Part shown: piece by piece, positions 1-8,436 of the stretch
Numbering within the stretch: position 1 is the first letter of the stretch
Layout of the letters: every line of letters starts with the position of its first letter
Source of the DNA: Candidatus Parcubacteria bacterium
GTDB taxonomy: Bacteria; Patescibacteriota; Microgenomatia; Levybacterales; GWA1-39-11
Length of the DNA stretch: 44,477 bases
NCBI GenBank assembly: GCA_003599595.1
Contig: QZIP01000046.1
Coordinates: 1 to 44,477, forward strand
Reading direction: 5' to 3'
Position numbers and translations under genes: made by a program
The notes under the pieces: generated by a model
What the model was told of the DNA's origin: nothing
What the model saw: the letters and a program-made list of their open reading frames with translations, nothing else
The model's database searches: none

Positions 1-142
1 CAACTTAAAAATACTTCTAATAGTAATCACTTATTCGTTTATACCTACAATATACTCTAAACATCTAAATTCTACCCACTGTTATTATCAAAGACCCGGT
101 AGGTTGTTGATTTTGGGGTTATTGTTAGGATAAACTTTTAGT

Positions 143-1471
143 ATGGATGATTATGTTGAAGTATCGGGTAGTTCGGGGGGTGATGGGTGGAGAGAGAGAC
201 CTGAGAGAGGTTCAGTTGATAGTCCTGTTGAGGACTTAAGGGGTAGGGGGGCCGTTGAGTTGCCGTCTGTTTTAAGAGAAGAGGGTGTTTTGGGTTCTGA
301 TCATCTACAAAGAGATGATAAATCAATTGCTGATGCCAGAAGGGATTTGGGGGAGGTTGTTGGGGATTCGGAAAGAGGGATTAAGGCTGTAGACAGAGAA
401 GGGGAGGAACAAAAGGGTGGAAGAGTTGGAGAAATTAAGAGAACAAAAGAGGGGGAGAGAAGAGTTGAGGAGATTAGAGAGACATTTTACAGGCCTACAC
501 AGGAGGCAATTGCTAGATTGGTAATAGAAGAGATGGGAGACGTTCCAGAATTAGTAGAGGGGCCGATGATTGATTGGCTTTATAGGTATTGGTATATGGA
601 GCCGGGGCCGGAATATAAAGGTTATTATAAAATTTTTTTGAATGACAACAGCCCTTTGATGCGGGCAGTTGGACTACATGGTTATATTGCCCAAAAGGCA
701 ATAGAAGCAAGCGTTTACGGAGTAGAGGTGGATGAGGAGGACTTGAGGAAAAAGATTGAAGAGTGTGCCGGGCGTTTTGAGACAGTTGAAAAAGCATTGG
801 AAATACAGCGTGGGAGAATAAGAGCGGGAGAAACAGAAAATGAATTGGTGGTTATTGGAAAGGTAAAAGGGGGCAGGGGAGGATTTGATGTCAGAGCTAC
901 TGAGGAGAATGTAGATAGGGCAAAAAATGAGAAGGAGGTTTTACAAAGACTTGCAAAGTATGGCGTAAGTCATCTTGTTGGTTTTTTTAGAAAATATGCA
1001 AGTTTGGGAGGAGAGAGGAGAAGTAGTATACAAGATAGTGAGCAGGGGTTATTTTTGGATTATGAGAGTTTACCATCAGTAATTAGAAATACCGGAATTG
1101 TCAGGGGGGAAGTATTGGGAGAAGGTGGTCCTGAGGTTATAGATACCGAGCCGGGTGATAGTGGAGCAGGAGAGCAGGTAGGAGAAGGTGGGGAGGATAG
1201 GAGTAGAAGAGAAGGAGGAGATGAGGAGGAGACGGTTGACGAAGGAAAACATAAGGTTGGGGATGGAGGTAATCCGAGCGAAACTAGGGAAGAATCAGAG
1301 GAGAGGGGAGGAGATGGTGCGGCAAGAGAAAAAATGGAGTGGCTTATGAAGGAGCCTAAGTCTTATGATAATATATCGGCAATGGCTGATCTTGCTATAA
1401 AACATCCGGAATTAAGGGATAAAATTTACGGTGAGTATTTTACATTAGAGATGGAAGGGATGGATTCGTAA
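143..1471 (+). CDS. Hypothetical protein, Glu/Gly/Arg-rich low-complexity ends around a helical core
   Basis: Long ORF; biased, disordered N- and C-terminal parts; no family recognised. Confidence 0.7.
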   Translation: MDDYVEVSGSSGGDGWRERPERGSVDSPVEDLRGRGAVELPSVLREEGVLGSDHLQRDDKSIADARRDLGEVVGDSERGIKAVDREGEEQKGGRVGEIKRTKEGERRVEEIRETFYRPTQEAIARLVIEEMGDVPELVEGPMIDWLYRYWYMEPGPEYKGYYKIFLNDNSPLMRAVGLHGYIAQKAIEASVYGVEVDEEDLRKKIEECAGRFETVEKALEIQRGRIRAGETENELVVIGKVKGGRGGFDVRATEENVDRAKNEKEVLQRLAKYGVSHLVGFFRKYASLGGERRSSIQDSEQGLFLDYESLPSVIRNTGIVRGEVLGEGGPEVIDTEPGDSGAGEQVGEGGEDRSRREGGDEEETVDEGKHKVGDGGNPSETREESEERGGDGAAREKMEWLMKEPKSYDNISAMADLAIKHPELRDKIYGEYFTLEMEGMDS

Positions 1472-1492
1472 TTATAATGTTATAATAAATCT

Positions 1493-1816
1493 ATGGATTG
1501 TATTTTTTGTAAGATTGGAAAAGGAGAGATTCAGTCAAATATTCTGTATCAGGACGAACAGGTTTTTGTGATCAAAGATATTCATCCGCGGGTTCCTGTT
1601 CATCTTTTGATTATTCCAAAGGTTCATATCGAGGATTTTTATGATGTAACAGATGAGGTCTTGGTGTCTGCAAAGAATGCAGTCCGTAAGATGGTTGATG
1701 AGTTTAAGCTGATGGGCAAAGGATATAGGGTGGTTATAAATGGGGGAGGGGCGCAAATTATTAATCATCTTCATTTTCATCTTATGGGAGAGATTGGACT
1801 TCAGGTAAAGGATTAG
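1493..1816 (+). CDS. HIT family (histidine triad) protein
   Basis: MDCIFCKIGKGEI N-terminus and NHLHFHLMG histidine-triad motif. Confidence 0.93.
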   Translation: MDCIFCKIGKGEIQSNILYQDEQVFVIKDIHPRVPVHLLIIPKVHIEDFYDVTDEVLVSAKNAVRKMVDEFKLMGKGYRVVINGGGAQIINHLHFHLMGEIGLQVKD

Positions 1817-2003
1817 CAGTTAAGATCAAAAGGTAAATATTAAATCCGATTTAATTGGATTCAAAGATCAAAACCAAGTTCAAAGCTAAAAGATATTTTT
1901 GAACTTTTAGATAGGCTTTGATTTTTGATTTTTAAGCTTTGATTTGAATTCTGATTTATACTTTAATCTTGGCCAAGTTTATACTATAATAGTAGAAGAG
2001 GGT

Positions 2004-2220
2004 ATTTGATCCTCCTAATCTTGCCGTTCGCCTTTTCAGAACTATTCGTTCACGGCTTACGGAGCGATTTTAGGAGGACATAAGAAATTGTTGGAAAATT
2101 ATGTGTGTCCGCCTAAGCTTACTTTGAAGCTTTTCAGTACTATCCGTACACGCTTCAAAGAGCACTTGAGCGGCGGATTCAAGAAACTGTAATCCCGATT
2201 AAATCGGGAAACAGTTTCTA
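2004..2220 (+). ncRNA. Candidate structured 5' leader of rpsU: two tandem copies of a stem motif plus a terminal hairpin
   Basis: Copy A TCCTCCTAA(2010-2018)/TTAGGAGGA(2070-2078); copy B TCCGCC(2108-2113)/GGCGGA(2172-2177), CTTTGAAGC/GCTTCAAAG, GTAC/GTAC; then GAAACTGT..ACAGTTTC hairpin (2183-2218) just before the SD. Confidence 0.55.
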
Positions 2221-2239
2221 GAAGGAGGTGTTTTATATT

Positions 2240-2431
2240 ATGGTTTTTGTAAAGAAACAACCTGGTGATTCCCAGGATACAATGATTAAAAAGTTTTCAA
2301 GGAAAGTTATTTCCGAGGGGCTTATACAGGAGATGAAAAAAAGAGAATTTTATCTTAAGCCTTCTCTTGCAAAGAAATTCAAGAAAGAACTTGCAAGAAA
2401 AATGGCAAAGCAAATGAGACATCATAGCTAA
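2240..2431 (+). CDS. rpsU: 30S ribosomal protein S21
   Basis: MVFVKKQPGDSQDTMIKKFSRKV is S21-like; GGAGG SD at 2224-2228 favours ATG 2240 over the ORF-track start 2228. Confidence 0.85.
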   Translation: MVFVKKQPGDSQDTMIKKFSRKVISEGLIQEMKKREFYLKPSLAKKFKKELARKMAKQMRHHS

Positions 2432-2526
2432 ACTCAAACAACTAATTTTTAATTAATCAATTTTTAAATATTTTGATTTCATTGAAAATTTTGAAAATTG
2501 GAAATTAAAAATTTAACTTTTGTCTT

Positions 2527-2910
2527 ATGGAAGTTTTTGTTCCCATATTTGTTGAAAGTAGATATAAGGTTAATAGGAAGAAAATTAAATCTTCAGTTAA
2601 AAGTATTCTTGAGGAAAAAAATATTGTTGGACCTGTTGAGGTTTCTGTGGCTATTGTTGGAGATAGAAAAATGAAAGATCTCAACAAAAAGTATAGAAAT
2701 CTTGATAAGACAACAAATGTTTTATCTTTTCCACAAATGGAAGGAGAGGTTTCTGTTTTGCCAAAAGATATTTTGTTTTTGGGGGATGTGGTGATTTCTT
2801 ATCCTCAAGTTATTAAGGAGGCATCGGAAGAAGAAGTTTTGGTGGATGAGAAGATTTGTGAGCTGGTAGAGCATGGATTGATGCATCTTTTGGGTATTCA
2901 TCATGATTAG
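2527..2910 (+). CDS. ybeY: Endoribonuclease YbeY (rRNA maturation factor), short C-terminus
   Basis: HGLMHLLGIHHD zinc-binding motif; NVLSFPQ motif. Confidence 0.9.
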   Translation: MEVFVPIFVESRYKVNRKKIKSSVKSILEEKNIVGPVEVSVAIVGDRKMKDLNKKYRNLDKTTNVLSFPQMEGEVSVLPKDILFLGDVVISYPQVIKEASEEEVLVDEKICELVEHGLMHLLGIHHD

Positions 2911-2995
2911 TAATTAGTAATTAAGAAATTGAGTAATTGAGGAAAATTTTTAACTATCTAATTACTATTTACTAATTACTTAATTACCTGAACTT

Positions 2996-4510
2996 ATGGT
3001 ATTTTACAGAAAATATAGGCCACAAAAAATTTCCGAACTAGATCTTTCTGCTGTCCGTCAGAGTCTTCTTGCGATACTTAATCAAAAAGAAATTCCTCAT
3101 GCGTTTTTGTTTACCGGTCCTAAAGGACTTGGAAAAACATCTTCAGCTAGGATATTGGCTAAAGCGATTAACTGTGAAAAAAATTCAAAGTGCAAAATTC
3201 AAAGTGCAAAATTACAAGTTAAAAGTCAAAAGTTTGAAGATTCGATAGATGGTATTGAGCCGTGTAACGAGTGTGATGTTTGTAAATCAGTGACAAATGG
3301 GTCTAATATTGATGTTTTGGAGATAGATGCGGCTTCTAATAGGGGAGTGGAGGAGATTAGAAGTCTTAGAGAGAGAATAAAATATGCTCCTGCTTCTTTG
3401 GCAAAAAAAGTTTACATAATAGATGAGGTGCATATGCTTACAACTGAGGCCTTTAATGCACTTTTAAAAACACTTGAAGAGCCGCCATCTCACGTTTTGT
3501 TTGTTTTATGTACCACTGAATTCTGGAAGCTTCCCGCTACTATTGTTTCAAGAACTTTTGTTGTTAATTTTGAAAAAGCAATATTTGCAGAAATGAAAAA
3601 TTCCCTGGAAAGAGTTATAAGCTCTGAGGGTTTAGTATTGGAAGATGGGGTATTGGAGGAGATTTATTCTTTATCTGAAGGGAGTTTTAGAGATGCGGTA
3701 AAAGTTTTGGAGGAGCTTGCTCTACACTCAAAAGACAAAAAGATTACAAAAGAAAATTTGGAGTCTAATTATAAAGTAAAAACTATTGATGTACAGGTTA
3801 AATTATTCATTGAAGCAATTGCTAAAAAAGATGCTAAGGAAGCGCTTACTGTTATTGATGCGTTGGCGAAGGTAGGAGTGGATTTTAAGGTTGTAAATGA
3901 GAAGATTGTTGGATTTTTAAGAAAGCTTTTGCTTAAAAAGACAGGAATTGATCAGGATGTTGAGGATGTTAATGGATTAAGTTTGGACAATCTCAAAACT
4001 TTAATATCTTACTTTAATGAGAGCTATAAGGAGTTAAAGTTTTCAGTTTTGCCGCAGCTTCCTATTGAACTTGTGGTTGCCAGATGGGTGTTTGAGAACA
4101 CTGAGAGCGCTGAGGAGTCTATAGATGTTCAGAAGGGTGAACCATTTGCTTTCACAGAAAAGGAATACAAGCTTCAGGTGAAAAAAGAGAAAATAATTCC
4201 TAAAGAGGTTTTGAAAGAAGCGGATGCCTTGAAAGATACTGTGGATAATCATACACTTCTTTTTGACATCAAAGATTTTTTGCCAAGACTTATTGAGGTA
4301 CTTAAAAAGGACAATCATTCTGTTGCAGGAGTATTGAGAAGCTGTAAAACAATTATTTTAAAAGATGATGGTGAGTTAGAGGTTGTTCCTCCATATAAGT
4401 TTCATGCTGAGAGGCTGAATGAATCAAAAGTGAGACAGATTGTTGAGAAACGTGCAGGAGAAATTTTGGGTAGAGAAGTAAAGCTTTCAGTTGTTATGAA
4501 GGCAAAATAA
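2996..4510 (+). CDS. dnaX: DNA polymerase III subunit gamma/tau
   Basis: FRKYRPQ, GPKGLGKTSSARILAKAINC Walker A, C-x2-C zinc site, IDEVHMLTTEAFNALLKTLEEPP, SRTFVVNF. Confidence 0.96.
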   Translation: MVFYRKYRPQKISELDLSAVRQSLLAILNQKEIPHAFLFTGPKGLGKTSSARILAKAINCEKNSKCKIQSAKLQVKSQKFEDSIDGIEPCNECDVCKSVTNGSNIDVLEIDAASNRGVEEIRSLRERIKYAPASLAKKVYIIDEVHMLTTEAFNALLKTLEEPPSHVLFVLCTTEFWKLPATIVSRTFVVNFEKAIFAEMKNSLERVISSEGLVLEDGVLEEIYSLSEGSFRDAVKVLEELALHSKDKKITKENLESNYKVKTIDVQVKLFIEAIAKKDAKEALTVIDALAKVGVDFKVVNEKIVGFLRKLLLKKTGIDQDVEDVNGLSLDNLKTLISYFNESYKELKFSVLPQLPIELVVARWVFENTESAEESIDVQKGEPFAFTEKEYKLQVKKEKIIPKEVLKEADALKDTVDNHTLLFDIKDFLPRLIEVLKKDNHSVAGVLRSCKTIILKDDGELEVVPPYKFHAERLNESKVRQIVEKRAGEILGREVKLSVVMKAK

Positions 4511-4527
4511 TCAGATTATCTTTTTTG

Positions 4528-4617
4528 TCATTGCGAGGACTAAAAGGACGAAGCAATCTAAATATTTTAGAGATTGTCACGTTCTTCTTCGACAAGCTCA
4601 GGATCGCTCGCAATGAC
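4528..4617. repeat. Intergenic palindromic element (GTCATTGCGAG...CTCGCAATGAC)
   Basis: Terminal inverted repeats GTCATTGCGAG (4528-) / CTCGCAATGAC (4607-4617) with further internal complementarity (GAAGCAATCT / AGATTGTCAC). Confidence 0.8.
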
Positions 4618-4634
4618 AACTGTGAGATTTGTAA

Positions 4635-5894
4635 ATGATAAATAGGAATTCATTAAATTTTTTTGAAACGTTTGATAAAGGAAGACTTTTTAAGCCAAAT
4701 TATCAAAATTATTCGTTTGCCAATATTCCCTCAACCATTTACTATCTTTTAACAGGAAAGAAAGATGGAAATATTTTACCCCGTGATTGTTTTGGTAAAG
4801 ATTATCCAAAGCCCAAAAAGACCGTTTTGTTTTTTATTGATGCTTTTGGGTTTAAGGCTTGGGAAAAGTATTATAAAAATTTTGAGATAACACAAAAAAT
4901 AGTTGATCAAGGTGTTTTGACACCAATTTCTGCTCTTTTTCCCTCTGCAACTGCACCATCTGTGTCATTAATTAATTTTGGAGTTCCTGTTTTAAGACAC
5001 GGAATTATTGAGTGGTATCTTTATGTTAAAGAGTATGACAATGTTATTAAAAGTTTGCCTTTTAGAACTCTTGGATATCCTGATATTTCCGGTTTAGACT
5101 TAGGTTATGATCCTAAATTTCTTACAGCCACCTCTTTAAATTATTATTTAATGTTAAATAATAGAGGAATAAATTCATATAGGGTAATGAATGAAGAAAT
5201 AGTAGACTCTGTTTATAACAAATTAACCGAAGGGAGTTCAAAGCAGATTTCATATTCTTCATTGACAGGGGCTTTTAATAGTATTAAAGGGGTGATTGAA
5301 GAGAAAGAGAGGTCATTTGTATATTTTTATTGGGAAGGAATAGATTCAGCAGGTCATAAATTTGGTCCGGATTCAAAAGAAGTAGAACAGGAGATTGATA
5401 AATTTTGGTCTGCTTTTTCAAAAGCATTTTTAAACTATAAAAAAGATAATGATGTTTTGTTTTTGTTTGTTACAGATCACGGACAGATTGGAATTGATCC
5501 TGCTAAAACTTTTTATTTAAATTTGGAGATTCCAGAGCTTAAAGATTATTTAAAGCTTAGAAATAATGGGGAGATTATATATCCAACGGGAGCTTGTCGG
5601 GATGTGATGTTGCATATAAAAGATGAAAGAGTAGATGGTGTTTTAGAATTACTCGAGCAGAAACTGAAAGGAATTGCAAAAGTACTGAAGACAAGTGAAG
5701 CGGTTGAGATGGGTTTGTTTGGGCCGCCACCTTACGATGAGGAGGCTATTGAAAGGTTGGGAGAGATTCTGATTTTGCCGTATGGGAATAACTGTGTTTG
5801 GTGGTATGAGGAGGGAAAACTAGAAGTTGATAAATTTGGTATGCACGGAGGGCTTTCAGAACAAGAAATGCTTTCAGTTTTTGGAGTGTGGTGA
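4635..5894 (+). CDS. Alkaline phosphatase / type I phosphodiesterase-nucleotide pyrophosphatase family protein
   Basis: FFIDAFGFKAWE, FPSATAPS, DSAGHKFGPDS and FVTDHGQIG motifs. Confidence 0.82.
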   Translation: MINRNSLNFFETFDKGRLFKPNYQNYSFANIPSTIYYLLTGKKDGNILPRDCFGKDYPKPKKTVLFFIDAFGFKAWEKYYKNFEITQKIVDQGVLTPISALFPSATAPSVSLINFGVPVLRHGIIEWYLYVKEYDNVIKSLPFRTLGYPDISGLDLGYDPKFLTATSLNYYLMLNNRGINSYRVMNEEIVDSVYNKLTEGSSKQISYSSLTGAFNSIKGVIEEKERSFVYFYWEGIDSAGHKFGPDSKEVEQEIDKFWSAFSKAFLNYKKDNDVLFLFVTDHGQIGIDPAKTFYLNLEIPELKDYLKLRNNGEIIYPTGACRDVMLHIKDERVDGVLELLEQKLKGIAKVLKTSEAVEMGLFGPPPYDEEAIERLGEILILPYGNNCVWWYEEGKLEVDKFGMHGGLSEQEMLSVFGVW

Positions 5895-5918
5895 TGTGTC
5901 ATTTTGCGGAAATATCCC

Positions 5919-5955
5919 GAGGTGTCCTAGCTAGGACACCTCCAAGGTGTACTGA
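5919..5955. repeat. Palindromic repeat, copy 1 (GAGGTGTCCTAGCTAGGACACCTC + AAGGTGTA)
   Basis: 24-bp perfect palindrome; near-identical copy at 13501. Confidence 0.85.
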
Positions 5956-6005
5956 TAGAGGAGGGTTGTAATCTGATTTTTCCTGTGATACTCTCATTTT
6001 AAGAT

Positions 6006-7850
6006 ATGAATGGAAGGCAAGAGGGGGATGCTCTAAGGGTTGGCAGGAGGGATTTTTTATGTGGTTTGGGAGCAGCAGCTGTTGGATCTTTTTTACCTCC
6101 GCCACAAGTAGATACTTTATTTCAATTGCCCCATTTTCTTCTTAGGGAAACTGAACCAGAGTCTTCCGTTGATTTGGATAAATTGTTTGGGTCAAGAAGG
6201 GTGATAGGAGGAGTGAGGAGTGTTTGTCCTGACAGATTTTTGGTGGAAGGAAGTTCTGGCGGCGTACAGTTCATTGATGTCTATGATGGTTCTAATAATA
6301 GACTTGAAGGATTTGGGAGTGAAACTGCCCGTTTGTCAAATGGTGTTTTGTCTCCTGATGGGAGTACTGTTGTTTTTTTTAGACATTCAGATAGAGAGGC
6401 AGGAAGTGAGGGAATTCCTTTTTCAACAGATTTGGTTATTTATGATTTTGCAAGGGGGAGGAGGGTTAATGTTCCGGTAACAGTGGATGAGAGTACCCGT
6501 AATGACCCGTCTTCCTGGTATATAGATTGGTTGGATGATAAGAGTTTGATTGTGATTCCTCCTAGAGCTTTGGATGATTCCGGTTATAAACGTCTTGATA
6601 TATGTTTTTTGAATACTGATGATATTTTCAGAGGGGGAATTGATCTTGCAGTTAAACCTAAAATGGATGGAAGCGGTAGATCATGGGAAATTGGAACAAA
6701 TGATGAGGTTTTTGTAAGAGATAGGAAAGGGACAAAATTGATTTTGGAATTTGGCGATAATAGCGGAAATTTTTGGGAATTTGATGTAGAGGGTGGGGAA
6801 TTTAAGAGGCCTGATGGAGCTCTTTTTGAGGTGTTGGAAAGAGAAAGGTTTGCGGATGGAAACGTGATAAGAGTAGAAGATGGAGATTATTTCTTGCTGG
6901 TAAATGGTGAAAAATGTTCTATTCCTGATTTTGATAGATACCGCAAGAATACAGGGTTTAAGGGCAGGGTGATTGAGGTGAGTGATGATGTTGGCAACTC
7001 TTTTAGGACACTTGAGGCTCCAAGTGGAAGTTTTGTTTTTGATGTGACAGGGGATTTGAAGAGAGTAAATAGTAATGGTGGAATAAAGATTGAGCTTTCA
7101 GGGGGATGGCTTACAGAAGGGGTAATGGAGAATGAGAAAGGGCCTGTGTCGCATAGCACTTTTTCAGCAATAGTAGAAGGGTTAAAGCCTTTGGGTTTTG
7201 ATAAGCTTGATGTTCTTTACTCGCTTTATGATAGATATTATTTAAAGAGATTAACTGGATATGATTGGCATGACACAACTGAGGATCCGGCTTTTGCTGC
7301 AGATGTACTTTCATTTATAACAAAAAGAAGAGAGAGGCTTTATCCTTTGGACAAGAGAGTTAAGGGCGGTCATAGTCTTGGAGGTCTTTTGGAGCTTGTT
7401 GATTCGATTAAAAACCCTGAAGGAGTAAAGGCTGTTTTTACTTTGAATTCTCCTTTGTTAGGGATTCCTGAGAATTGGTTGACAAATCCGGCTGCGGTGT
7501 GGGCGGCAAAGCGGATTTTGGGGGATAAGGTGGTTGACTTTCTTTTAAAGATCAATAAAAATAAAGAATATAGAATAAGGCTTAATGAGGGAATTAGGTA
7601 TTTGAAGAGTTTGGGAATTCCGGTTTATACTTTTGGATCAGTTGATGATTTGGTTGTTCCGGTAGAGACATCTGTTTTACCGGAGTCTTCTAATGTAATT
7701 GATGGAGAAAGAATAGAACTTGCATTTTCAGCGGGGAGAAAAGCAGGAAATCTTTTCTTGGGACATGGGGAGCCGCTGGATTTTGATTTGATTAAAGGGA
7801 GGTATATTCCTGGAATTGTAGGTGAGAATCCTGTAAGAAAAGAGGCGTAG
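6006..7850 (+). CDS. Putative Tat-exported protein with C-terminal alpha/beta-hydrolase-like domain
   Basis: RRDFLCGLGAAAVGSFL twin-arginine-like signal; GGHSLGG nucleophile motif; GSVDDLVVP and LGHGEP as candidate Asp/His. Confidence 0.65.
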   Translation: MNGRQEGDALRVGRRDFLCGLGAAAVGSFLPPPQVDTLFQLPHFLLRETEPESSVDLDKLFGSRRVIGGVRSVCPDRFLVEGSSGGVQFIDVYDGSNNRLEGFGSETARLSNGVLSPDGSTVVFFRHSDREAGSEGIPFSTDLVIYDFARGRRVNVPVTVDESTRNDPSSWYIDWLDDKSLIVIPPRALDDSGYKRLDICFLNTDDIFRGGIDLAVKPKMDGSGRSWEIGTNDEVFVRDRKGTKLILEFGDNSGNFWEFDVEGGEFKRPDGALFEVLERERFADGNVIRVEDGDYFLLVNGEKCSIPDFDRYRKNTGFKGRVIEVSDDVGNSFRTLEAPSGSFVFDVTGDLKRVNSNGGIKIELSGGWLTEGVMENEKGPVSHSTFSAIVEGLKPLGFDKLDVLYSLYDRYYLKRLTGYDWHDTTEDPAFAADVLSFITKRRERLYPLDKRVKGGHSLGGLLELVDSIKNPEGVKAVFTLNSPLLGIPENWLTNPAAVWAAKRILGDKVVDFLLKINKNKEYRIRLNEGIRYLKSLGIPVYTFGSVDDLVVPVETSVLPESSNVIDGERIELAFSAGRKAGNLFLGHGEPLDFDLIKGRYIPGIVGENPVRKEA

Positions 7851-7901
7851 GTGGTTTTTTATTGAGAGTGAATTGTTATATAATGTATTATGTTAGGGTA
7901 A

Positions 7902-8016
7902 TCCGCCTACGTTCAGGTTCGTCTCGTGGTCTTGGGTCCACGCAGCCGAAACTTTACTTTGGCGGATGTAAGAAATTGTAATTCCATCCGCCAAGAGGCG
8001 GGATGGAAACAATTTC
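7902..8016 (+). ncRNA. Candidate structured 5' leader of ybaB (third copy of the rpsU leader motif)
   Basis: TCCGCC(7902-7907)/GGCGGA(7961-7966), CGTGG/CCACG, then GAAATTGT(7972-7979)..ACAATTTC(8009-8016) enclosing TTCCATCCGCC/GGCGGGATGGAA; followed by GGGGGTG SD. Confidence 0.55.
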
Positions 8017-8039
8017 CAACAAAGGGGGTGAATTAAATT

Positions 8040-8318
8040 ATGTTTAATCCGTTAAAAGGAGTAGGAGATTTAAAAAAACTTAGAGATGAAGCAATGAAGC
8101 TTCAGCAAGAACTCAAAAAGATTGAGGTTACTTCTGAAAAGAATGATATTTCTGTTGTTGTAACAGGTGATATGAAGGTAAAGAGCATAAAAATGGATGG
8201 GGAAGAGATGTTTGATCTAAAAGAAATAATCAATAAAGCATTGGAGGAGTCTCAAAAAAAAGCGGCGTCTAAAATGCAGCAAATGGGAGGAGGGATACAA
8301 AATTTATTAGGTAAATAA
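8040..8318 (+). CDS. YbaB/EbfC family nucleoid-associated protein
   Basis: MFNPLKGVGDLKKLRDEAMKLQQELKKI; size and helical layout. Confidence 0.88.
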   Translation: MFNPLKGVGDLKKLRDEAMKLQQELKKIEVTSEKNDISVVVTGDMKVKSIKMDGEEMFDLKEIINKALEESQKKAASKMQQMGGGIQNLLGK

Positions 8319-8436
8319 ATTTTGAAATTTCAAATTTCAAATGCCAAATTTCCAATAAAATTTCAAATTCCAAAATAAAAAAAATGATTTTTAAGGGAAT
8401 GGGCGAATTGAGATCAAATATCAAAAATAGAAAAAT

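Noticed and set aside
513-797. Minus-strand ORF inside ORF 143-1471
   Set aside because: Antisense to a longer plausible gene; Ser/Pro/Leu-rich sequence typical of a spurious frame. The same applies to most short ORFs nested in recognised genes (e.g. 1535-1780, 4043-4318, 6220-6480, 17328-17564, 31553-31822).
2073-2090. Copy A AGGAGGA as a ribosome-binding site for a gene at about 2100
   Set aside because: No ORF of useful length starts there; the sequence is better explained as the 3' strand of the leader helix.
7902-7980. tRNA or T-box in the ybaB leader
   Set aside because: GGTTCG and hairpins are present but there is no acceptor/D/T arm geometry and no T-box consensus (AGGGTGGNACCGCG).
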